In this document: in pieces, positions 1 through 5,437 of the stretch | Layout of the letters: each line of letters starts with the position of its first letter | How positions within the stretch are numbered: position 1 is the stretch's first letter | Assembly: GCA_018830925.1 (NCBI GenBank) | Contig: JAHJRK010000390.1 | Location: 1 to 5,437 of the forward strand | DNA: 5,437 nucleotides | From: Pseudomonadota bacterium | Lineage (GTDB): Bacteria > Desulfobacterota > Desulfobacteria > Desulfobacterales > RPRI01 | Direction: 5' to 3' | Position numbers and translations under genes: made by a program | The notes under the pieces: generated by a model | Seen by the model: the letters and a program-made list of their open reading frames with translations, nothing else | Databases searched by the model: none | Told to the model about the DNA's origin: nothing

Positions 1-940
1 AAGCATCTTTTGCAACACGCAGGGAGGTTGCGCCTTTCTTTCGGCAGATCGCTTCAATTTTCTCTGCATCCTCTTCCACCTGGGCAGGATATCCGTCAAC
101 TTCGATAAGAAGAAGCGCCGCGGCATCAAGAGGCAATCCGGCATTGCTGTGATTTTCCACAGCTCTTATCGTAAAATTGTCCATAAATTCAAGAGTGGCC
201 GGAACAATCCGCCCGGCTATGATCGCAGCCACAGTCTCGGTTGCTTTTGCTGTTTCATCAAAAACAGCAACCATAGATTTCCTGTGAGAAGGCAAAGGAA
301 TAAGTTTTAATATAACTTCATAGATTACGCCGAGCGTTCCCTCTGAACCCACCATCAATCCGGTCAGGTTATAACCAGTAACACATTTAACTGTTCTCGA
401 ACCGGTTTTTACATCATTGCCGGACGCATCGAAAAATTTAAGGCCCATTACATAATCTTTGGTCACTCCGTACTTGAGCCCCCGCAATCCGCCTGCATTT
501 TCGGCAACATTTCCCCCGATGGTCGATACAGCCTGGCTCCCCGGATCGGGAGGATAAAAAAGACCTCTTGCCTCAACAGCGGCTGCCAATTTTGCGGTGA
601 TGACTCCCGGTTGAACTACCGCATACATATCTTCTTCGTTTATCTCAAGGATATTATTCAGGGCGTTTGTCACCAGAACAACGCCGTTTGCCGATGGTAT
701 TGTGCCCCCGGAAAGATTTGTTCCGGCTCCCCGGACAGTAACCGGCATCGAGTTTTCATTGCACAAGCCAACAATCTTCCCAACCAACTCATAGTTTGCG
801 GGACGAAGAATTACTGCCGGAATCACCGGGTCCAGTACGGCGGCGTCATAAGAATAGGTGACAAGATCGGCTTTGTCGGTAAACACATTTTCACGGCCAA
901 GCAAGTCGGTAAATTCTTTCAGCAATGAACCGTTGATCAT
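1..940 (-). CDS. glcD: FAD-linked oxidase, GlcD / D-lactate dehydrogenase family (5' part; 3' end cut by window edge)
   Basis: This is the N-terminal 313 codons of a flavoprotein that oxidises a 2-hydroxy acid (glycolate, D-lactate or similar) to the 2-oxo acid; family members are usually about 460 residues, so roughly a third is missing off the left edge. I translated the minus strand from the ATG at 940-938, which follows AAGGAG with a 6-7 base gap. The VAO/PCMH-type FAD-binding domain covers about residues 40-215. It shows RGAGTNLSGG (70-79), PPDPGS (130-135) with IGGNVAENAGG (141-151), and GSEGTLG (198-204), all typical FAD contacts of GlcD proteins. The C-terminal substrate/FAD-oxidase domain begins near 215 and includes LEFMDN near 255. 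There are no frameshifts or internal stops. It is transcribed away from the stress-protein gene. Such oxidases usually work with an iron-sulfur partner subunit, which would lie outside the window. Substrate cannot be assigned from the sequence; D-lactate and glycolate are both plausible. Confidence 0.9.
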   Translation of the reverse strand, partial: MINGSLLKEFTDLLGRENVFTDKADLVTYSYDAAVLDPVIPAVILRPANYELVGKIVGLCNENSMPVTVRGAGTNLSGGTIPSANGVVLVTNALNNILEINEEDMYAVVQPGVITAKLAAAVEARGLFYPPDPGSQAVSTIGGNVAENAGGLRGLKYGVTKDYVMGLKFFDASGNDVKTGSRTVKCVTGYNLTGLMVGSEGTLGVIYEVILKLIPLPSHRKSMVAVFDETAKATETVAAIIAGRIVPATLEFMDNFTIRAVENHSNAGLPLDAAALLLIEVDGYPAQVEEDAEKIEAICRKKGATSLRVAKDA

Positions 941-1002
941 TATCCTCTCCTTTTAATCAAACTGAGGTTTGTGAAGAAGGCCGCTCAAAACTATCTAAAG
1001 GC

Positions 1003-1023
1003 AATTGTTCATATATTACAATT
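1003..1023. promoter_or_regulatory. Inverted repeat in the divergent intergenic region, possible operator
   Basis: AATTGT (1003-1008) and ACAATT (1018-1023) are perfect inverted arms separated by 9 AT-rich bases. On the minus strand a weak promoter can be drawn over it: TTGTTT (1042-1037), an 18-base gap, then TAATAT (1018-1013). That would start transcription about 65 bases before the oxidase gene and place the repeat over the -10 element. The TTGT...ACAA ends recall Rex redox-sensor sites, but Rex sites have 10 bases between these ends and this has 9. The repeat is seen directly; both the promoter and the operator role are inference. Confidence 0.25.
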
Positions 1024-1088
1024 TCCTCTGAAATTAAAACAAAAAGAAACTATCCGAAATTTCTTGCGGCAAAAAACCAAATGCTGTA

Positions 1089-1113
1089 CAAATCAGAGCA
1101 ATTATCTGATTTG
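1089..1113. promoter_or_regulatory. 9-bp perfect inverted repeat upstream of the stress-protein gene
   Basis: CAAATCAGA (1089-1097) and TCTGATTTG (1105-1113) are perfect 9-base arms around a 7-base loop, ending 28 bases before the ATG of the universal stress protein gene. There is no T-run after it, so it is not a terminator. It could be an operator or a hairpin in the mRNA leader. The best, still weak, promoter candidate upstream is TTGCGG (1064-1069), a 17-base gap and TACAAA (1087-1092); with it, the repeat would cover the -10 end and the start site, a usual place for a repressor. The arms are seen directly; the function is inference. Confidence 0.35.
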
Positions 1114-1141
1114 AAATAAGTATATAAAGAAAGGAGATAAT

Positions 1142-1630
1142 ATGATTCCTGAAATCAAAAGAATACTTTACACAACAGATCTTTCGGAAAACGCAAAATA
1201 TGCCTTTACTTATGCAGCAACCATCGCCAACAGGTTCGACGCTAAAATCACGATACTTCATGTCCTTGAAGTTTTTTCCCAAAATGCAGAAAGGCAGATT
1301 GCCGAATTTCTGGGAAAAGATCGCTGGAATGAAATCCAGAAAAATAAGAAACAGGAATATATTGAAAGCATAAAAAAACGCCTGAACGATTTCTGCGAAG
1401 AGATGTATTCGAGCTTAAAAGCCTGTCCTTTTCTGGTTGATGAAATAATAGTAAAAGAAGGGATTCCTGTTGATGAGATTCTAAAAGCTGTTGATTCGGA
1501 AAATTGCGACATGGTGGTTATGGGAACACACGGACACGGCGTGATAGCCGATGCGCTAATCGGCAGCAATGCCCGGCGTGTTCTTAGAAGATGTAAAAAG
1601 CCTGTCATGGTAATACGCCTGCCCCGGTAA
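1142..1630 (+). CDS. Universal stress protein, UspA family, ATP-binding type
   Basis: This is a 162-residue soluble cytoplasmic protein with one Usp domain. The N-terminal strand and loop, ILYTTDLSE (8-16), carries D13, the usual nucleotide-contact aspartate. The C-terminal half has VMGTHGHG, and the complete ATP-binding pattern G-x2-G-x9-G-S is present (G128, G131, G141, S142), followed by the closing strand PVMVIR (156-161). It should therefore bind ATP, unlike E. coli UspA. It is longer than the usual 140-145 residues because of a charged, helix-like insert at about 45-90, a form common in deltaproteobacteria. The start is supported by AAGGAG at 1131-1136, 5 bases before ATG. The gene is divergent from the FAD-linked oxidase and 151 bases upstream of the pyruvate oxidoreductase on the same strand. 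A hairpin at its stop codon suggests it is at least partly a separate transcript. Usp proteins are linked to starvation, oxygen and energy stress; the specific target here is unknown. Confidence 0.93.
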   Translation: MIPEIKRILYTTDLSENAKYAFTYAATIANRFDAKITILHVLEVFSQNAERQIAEFLGKDRWNEIQKNKKQEYIESIKKRLNDFCEEMYSSLKACPFLVDEIIVKEGIPVDEILKAVDSENCDMVVMGTHGHGVIADALIGSNARRVLRRCKKPVMVIRLPR

Positions 1631-1653
1631 AATATTTTATGGGCAGGCATTGT
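1617..1653 (+). terminator. Possible intrinsic terminator overlapping the stop of the stress-protein gene
   Basis: GCCTGCCC (1617-1624) pairs perfectly with GGGCAGGC (1641-1648). The 16-base loop contains the self-complementary TAAAATATTTTA (1628-1639), which could extend the stem above a small bulge and which includes the stop codon TAA (1628-1630). The 3' side continues ATTGTTTG, a short and imperfect U-rich stretch. It probably ends or weakens transcription from the stress-protein gene before the pyruvate oxidoreductase gene. The imperfect U-run means read-through is likely. Confidence 0.5.
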
Positions 1654-1721
1654 TTGAACTTTTGACCGCTTTCTCCCAATTAAATGAGAGATGAGCTGTA
1701 CTTTTTATATCATTAACTCGT

Positions 1722-1753
1722 AAGATTGCATTTAATCGTAAAAAAGCAATCTT
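1722..1753. promoter_or_regulatory. 8-bp inverted repeat in the leader of the pyruvate oxidoreductase gene
   Basis: AAGATTGC (1722-1729) and GCAATCTT (1746-1753) are perfect inverted arms around a 16-base AT-rich spacer. The right arm ends 14 bases before AAGGAG (1768-1773), the ribosome binding site of the downstream gene, which has an 8-base gap to ATG. No T-run follows, so a terminator is unlikely. It may be a dyad operator for a regulator of pyruvate metabolism, or an mRNA hairpin close to the ribosome binding site. I found no convincing -35/-10 pair between 1650 and 1768 (TTGACC at 1662 has no partner at the right distance), so the promoter of this gene is not placed. Confidence 0.3.
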
Positions 1754-1781
1754 TAGTATTATCAAATAAGGAGCATATTTT

Positions 1782-4700
1782 ATGGCAAAAAAAATGAAAA
1801 CAATCGACGGAAATACCGCTGCGGCTCATGTGGCTTATGCCATGAGCGATGTTGCCGCAATTTACCCGATAACACCTTCCACCCCAATGGGCGAAACTGC
1901 AGATGAATGGTCAGCCAACGGGCTCAAAAACATTTTCGGGCAGACCTTAAGCATAAAACAGATGCAATCTGAGGCTGGAGCAGCAGGCGCAGTTCATGGA
2001 GCCCTTGCCGCTGGCGCTCTCACAACTACGTTTACGGCATCCCAGGGACTTCTCCTGATGATCCCGAACATGTATAAAATTTCAGGCGAGCTCCTGCCCG
2101 GAGTTTTTCATGTCAGCGCAAGAGCAATAGCAGCCCACGCGCTTTCAATTTTCGGGGATCATGCCGACGTTATGGCGGTTCGCCAGGCCGGTTTTGCCCT
2201 CCTGTGCTCCAATTCCGTTCAGGAGGTCATGGACCTTGCCCTTGTTTCACACCTCTCGGCCATTAAAGGGAGAGTTCCTTTCCTTCACTTCTTCGACGGA
2301 TTCAGGACTTCACATGAAATACAGAAAATTGAAGAAATTGAATATGATGACATGGCTTCTCTTGTTGATTATGAAGCTCTGGAAGCTTTCCGCGGGCGCG
2401 CCATGAACCCTGAACATCCGACACTTCGGGGCACTGCCCAGAATCCGGATATATATTTTCAGGGAAGGGAAGCCGCCAATCCCTACTATTTGAAAATTCC
2501 CTCAGTTGTAAAGGAATATATGAAAAAAGTCGGGGACCTTACGGGACGAAAATACAATCTGTTCGACTATGTCGGAGACCCCGAAGCAGATAGAGTGGTC
2601 GTCGCAATGGGTTCCTCCTGCGAAACAATTGAAGAGGTCGTAAACCGGCTGAATCTCAGCGGAGAAAGAGTTGGACTTGTCAAAGTCCGTCTTTACAGGC
2701 CTTTCGTGATAGATGCTTTTCTTTCGGCTCTCCCTGCCACAGCGGACAGAATAACGGTTCTTGACAGGACAAAGGAACCCGGCGCGATAGGCGACCCGCT
2801 TTATGTCGATGTGTGCACGGCTTTCATGGAAAGAGGCGAGATGCCGGTCATTACCGGCGGGCGCTACGGACTCGGTTCAAAGGAATTCACCCCCTCAATG
2901 GCTAAGGCAGTATTTGATAACATGAAGTCGGCAGGACCGAAAAATCATTTTACAGTAGGAATAACGGACGATGTGACCCATACTTCCCTTGAAACGGAAA
3001 AAGATATCGAAACCACTCCCGAAGGTACCGTCCAGTGTAAGTTCTGGGGACTGGGTTCTGACGGAACAGTCGGCGCCAACAAGTCCGCTATAAAGATTAT
3101 AGGCGACAATACAGGCCTTTTTGCCCAGGGCTATTTTGCCTATGATTCAAAAAAATCAGGAGGCATAACGGTTTCGCATCTTCGTTTCGGAAGCAAACCA
3201 ATCCAGTCCACCTATCTGGTCAATACCGCCGATTTCATCGCGTGCCACAAGGCAAATTACGTTCAGATATACGATGTTCTTGAAGGCATAAGAGAAGGCG
3301 GAACCTTTCTTCTGAATTCCTCCTGGTCTTTAAATGAAATGGAGGAGCATATTCCCGCAAAAATAAAAAGAACAATTGCAGGAAAAAAGCTCAAGTTTTA
3401 CAATGTTGATGCGGTTAAAATTGCAGGAGCGGTCGGTCTCGGCGGCATGATAAACATGATAATGCAGACAGCATTCTTTAAACTCGCAAACGTAATTCCT
3501 TTTAAAGAGGCTATTGCCCTTTTAAAAGATGAAATCAATAAGGTTTACGGGAAAAAAGGTGAAAAGATCGTCAAAATGAATACAGATGCTGTCGACCAGA
3601 CCCTCGCGAATCTGTTTGAGATAAAATATCCTGAAACATGGAAAGAGGCTGGAGGAAAAACTGAAGGTGCGGCAGATGATCCGAAATTTGTGAAAAATGT
3701 AATGCGTCCCATGCTTGCCCAGCAGGGAGATAATCTGCCGGTAAGCGCCTTCATGCCGGACGGACTTTTTCCAGTTGCGACTTCACAATACGAAAAACGC
3801 GGTGTTGCCATCAATGTCCCGGAATGGATAAAAGAGAACTGTATTCAGTGCAACCAGTGCTCTTTTGTCTGCCCCCATGCCGCCATAATCCCGGTTCTAT
3901 CAACGGATGAGGAGCTTAAAGAAGCGCCGGCATCCTTTGAGACCAAGCCGGCTGTCGGAAAGGAGCTTAAAACATATAAGTTCAGGATCCAGGTTAATAC
4001 ACTGGACTGCCAGGGTTGCGGCAACTGTGCGGACATATGCCCGTCCAAAAAGAAAGCCCTTGTTATGAAGCCGATTGATACACAGACCCCTCTTCAGGTT
4101 CCGAATCACCAATTCTCTCTGACAGTTCCCGTAAGAGATGACATTGTTTCAAGGGAGACGGTAAAAGGGAGCCAGTTTCAGAAGCCTCTCATGGAGTTTT
4201 CAGGAGCTTGTGCAGGATGCGGGGAGACTCCATACGTCAAGGTTTTAACACAACTTTTCGGAGAGCGGATGATAATAGCCAATGCAACCGGATGTTCATC
4301 AATATGGGGAGCCTCTGCGCCGTCAGTTCCTTACTGCGTCGACAAGAATGGCCATGGCCCTGCCTGGGGGAACTCTCTCTTTGAGGACGCCGCTGAATTC
4401 GGATACGGGATATCGATTGCAGTAGGGCATCGCCGGGAAAAACTCGCAAATCTTATGAAAGAAGCTGTCGGCGCAGGAGTTCCGGACGAATTAAAGGCCG
4501 CCATGACAGGCTGGCTTGAGGGCATGAACAATGCCGAAACCTCAAAAACTTACGGCAACCAGCTTAAAAAACTGCTTGCAGAGGCCAAAAGAACCTCCCT
4601 TCTCGACTCGATTCTTTCAATGTCCGACCTTTTTATTAAAAAATCGGTCTGGGCTTTTGGAGGCGACGGCTGGGCATATGACATTGGTTTCGGAGGTCTG

Positions 4701-5330
4701 GATCATGTTATTGCCTCTGGCGAAGATATGAATATTCTTGTTATGGATACAGAAGTATACTCAAACACCGGCGGCCAGTCTTCAAAAGCAACTCCCGTAG
4801 GCTCTGTCGCCAAATTTGCAGCATCAGGCAAAAAGATAGGAAAAAAGGATTTAGGGAGAATTGCCATGACATACGGATACGTTTATGTGGCATCCGTAGC
4901 CATGGGAGCAAGCAAACAGCAGACTATGAAGGCATTCATTGAGGCAGACAAATATCCGGGGCCATCTCTGATAATATGCTACGCTCCTTGTATAAATCAG
5001 GGAATCAGAAAGGGGATGGGCAAAACACAGGAAGAGGAGAATCTGGCGGTGGCGGCGGGTTACTGGCCGCTCTACCGTTATAACCCGCTTCTTGCCGAAG
5101 AAGGCAAAAATCCGTTTATACTCGAATCGAAAGCTCCGGACGGAACCCTCCAGCAGTTCCTCTCCGGTGAAAACAGGTATGCGTCACTGGAAAAGATGTT
5201 TCCGGATGAGTCGAAAAAGCTCCGGAAAAAGATAGAAAAGGATTATGCAGAAAGGTATGACATTTTAAAATCGATGGCCGGTCCTGTTTCAGACGAAGGA
5301 AAAGAAAAGGCGGAAGATAAAGAAGAATAA
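1782..5330 (+). CDS. nifJ: Pyruvate:ferredoxin (flavodoxin) oxidoreductase, single-chain homodimeric type
   Basis: Also called por, this cytoplasmic enzyme converts pyruvate and CoA to acetyl-CoA and CO2, passing electrons through thiamine diphosphate and three [4Fe-4S] clusters to ferredoxin or flavodoxin. At 1182 residues it is full length. By analogy with the Desulfovibrio africanus enzyme the order is: pyrimidine-binding domain I (about 2-258) with YPITPSTP, and T31, E64 and R114 at the same numbers as its active-site residues; domain II (about 259-415); CoA-binding-type domain III (about 416-625) with WGLGSDGTVG (422-431); the EKR linker domain (E671-R673); a two-cluster ferredoxin domain (C687, C690, C693, C697 and C743, C746, C749, C753); and the thiamine diphosphate domain. 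The last has GDGW (961-964), SNTGG with N995, and proximal-cluster ligands C810, C813, C838 and C1070. AAGGAG at 1768-1773 supports the start. The tail after about 1165 is a short, highly charged stretch. It appears monocistronic, with a hairpin terminator downstream. All key residues are present. Confidence 0.98.
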   Translation: MAKKMKTIDGNTAAAHVAYAMSDVAAIYPITPSTPMGETADEWSANGLKNIFGQTLSIKQMQSEAGAAGAVHGALAAGALTTTFTASQGLLLMIPNMYKISGELLPGVFHVSARAIAAHALSIFGDHADVMAVRQAGFALLCSNSVQEVMDLALVSHLSAIKGRVPFLHFFDGFRTSHEIQKIEEIEYDDMASLVDYEALEAFRGRAMNPEHPTLRGTAQNPDIYFQGREAANPYYLKIPSVVKEYMKKVGDLTGRKYNLFDYVGDPEADRVVVAMGSSCETIEEVVNRLNLSGERVGLVKVRLYRPFVIDAFLSALPATADRITVLDRTKEPGAIGDPLYVDVCTAFMERGEMPVITGGRYGLGSKEFTPSMAKAVFDNMKSAGPKNHFTVGITDDVTHTSLETEKDIETTPEGTVQCKFWGLGSDGTVGANKSAIKIIGDNTGLFAQGYFAYDSKKSGGITVSHLRFGSKPIQSTYLVNTADFIACHKANYVQIYDVLEGIREGGTFLLNSSWSLNEMEEHIPAKIKRTIAGKKLKFYNVDAVKIAGAVGLGGMINMIMQTAFFKLANVIPFKEAIALLKDEINKVYGKKGEKIVKMNTDAVDQTLANLFEIKYPETWKEAGGKTEGAADDPKFVKNVMRPMLAQQGDNLPVSAFMPDGLFPVATSQYEKRGVAINVPEWIKENCIQCNQCSFVCPHAAIIPVLSTDEELKEAPASFETKPAVGKELKTYKFRIQVNTLDCQGCGNCADICPSKKKALVMKPIDTQTPLQVPNHQFSLTVPVRDDIVSRETVKGSQFQKPLMEFSGACAGCGETPYVKVLTQLFGERMIIANATGCSSIWGASAPSVPYCVDKNGHGPAWGNSLFEDAAEFGYGISIAVGHRREKLANLMKEAVGAGVPDELKAAMTGWLEGMNNAETSKTYGNQLKKLLAEAKRTSLLDSILSMSDLFIKKSVWAFGGDGWAYDIGFGGLDHVIASGEDMNILVMDTEVYSNTGGQSSKATPVGSVAKFAASGKKIGKKDLGRIAMTYGYVYVASVAMGASKQQTMKAFIEADKYPGPSLIICYAPCINQGIRKGMGKTQEEENLAVAAGYWPLYRYNPLLAEEGKNPFILESKAPDGTLQQFLSGENRYASLEKMFPDESKKLRKKIEKDYAERYDILKSMAGPVSDEGKEKAEDKEE

Positions 5331-5349
5331 ACTCTTTGTTATGAAATGA

Positions 5350-5389
5350 AGGCCGCCTGAACGGTTCAGGCGGCCTCAGCATCCTTTTC
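5350..5389 (+). terminator. Intrinsic-type terminator after the pyruvate oxidoreductase gene
   Basis: A 12-bp perfect stem runs from 5350-5361 (GGCCGCCTGAA preceded by A) to 5365-5376, with a 3-base loop, beginning 19 bases after the stop codon. Such a long GC-rich stem with a tight loop just after a gene is typical of a terminator. The T-run is not directly adjacent: CAGCATCC comes first, then TTTT at 5386-5389. The stem may therefore act as a bidirectional terminator or as a 3' mRNA-stabilising hairpin. Neither side has an ideal T-run. Confidence 0.65.
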
Positions 5390-5437
5390 CTGCAATTTAA
5401 CCGAAGAAATAATTTCAAGAAAAGCAAAAAGAAGGCT
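5366..5437 (-). CDS. Possible C-terminal end of a convergent gene (very short, uncertain)
   Basis: Read on the minus strand from the right edge, one frame stays open for 23 codons and stops at TGA (5368-5366) inside the terminator stem. The residues are mixed and protein-like (for example FLEIISS, then QEKDAEAA at the end). A stop buried in a shared hairpin is common where two genes converge. However, an open stretch of 23 codons occurs by chance in about a third of frames, and another minus frame is also open here. No family can be named. Confidence 0.2.
   Translation of the reverse strand, partial: SLLFAFLEIISSVKLQEKDAEAA

Noticed and set aside
611..928. Plus-strand open frame of 105 codons
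   Set aside because: It lies wholly antisense to the well-supported FAD-linked oxidase, and its product has no recognisable motif.
958..971. Short inverted repeat CAAAC-TGAG-GTTTG before the oxidase gene
   Set aside because: The arms are only 5 bases, which is expected by chance several times in a window of this size.
1034..1650. Two minus-strand open frames over the stress-protein gene and its upstream region
   Set aside because: They are antisense to a gene with a complete family motif set and a good ribosome binding site; the translations look like random sequence.
1654..1713. Promoter-like pieces TTGAAC, TTGACC and TATCAT before the pyruvate oxidoreductase gene
   Set aside because: No -35 and -10 pair has an acceptable 16-18 base gap, so no promoter is called.
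3840..4040. Separate ferredoxin gene suggested by the two CxxCxxCxxxC motifs
   Set aside because: The motifs are in frame within the single long reading frame and match the internal ferredoxin domain expected in one-chain pyruvate oxidoreductases.
3545..4531. Several minus-strand open frames of 66-89 codons inside the pyruvate oxidoreductase gene
   Set aside because: They overlap conserved iron-sulfur and thiamine-domain coding sequence and show no family features.
5116..5427. Minus-strand open frame of 103 codons at the right end
   Set aside because: Most of it is antisense to the end of the pyruvate oxidoreductase gene and crosses the terminator hairpin; the product is rich in Arg, Pro, Phe and Leu in a way typical of shadow frames.

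Overview
This 5.4 kb window looks like chromosomal DNA from an anaerobic bacterium. A sulfate-reducing or related deltaproteobacterium (Desulfobacterota) fits best. The main reason is the large one-chain pyruvate:ferredoxin oxidoreductase, whose key residues fall at almost the same numbers as in the Desulfovibrio africanus enzyme. The long form of universal stress protein and the moderate, AT-leaning base composition agree. This taxonomic call is inference from protein style; no rRNA or other marker is present.

Layout: (1) Positions 1-940, minus strand, hold the first 313 codons of a GlcD-type FAD-linked oxidase (glycolate or D-lactate dehydrogenase family), cut by the left edge. (2) Positions 941-1141 are a divergent intergenic region with two inverted repeats that could be operators. 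(3) Positions 1142-1630, plus strand, encode an ATP-binding-type UspA-family protein whose stop codon lies in the loop of a hairpin resembling a terminator. (4) Positions 1631-1781 are an intergenic leader with an 8-bp inverted repeat and a clear ribosome binding site. (5) Positions 1782-5330, plus strand, encode a complete pyruvate:ferredoxin (flavodoxin) oxidoreductase of 1182 residues. (6) Positions 5331-5437 hold a strong GC-rich hairpin terminator and possibly the last codons of a convergent gene.

Functionally, the oxidase and the pyruvate oxidoreductase could form one route: a 2-hydroxy acid such as lactate is oxidised to pyruvate, and pyruvate is then split to acetyl-CoA, CO2 and reduced ferredoxin. 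The stress protein between them may respond to energy state through ATP binding. This linkage rests on proximity and family knowledge only, because the oxidase is divergently transcribed and its partner subunits lie outside the window. All three genes belong to well-known families. I found no evidence of a new system, mobile element, CRISPR array or RNA gene. The less explained parts are the non-coding inverted repeats.
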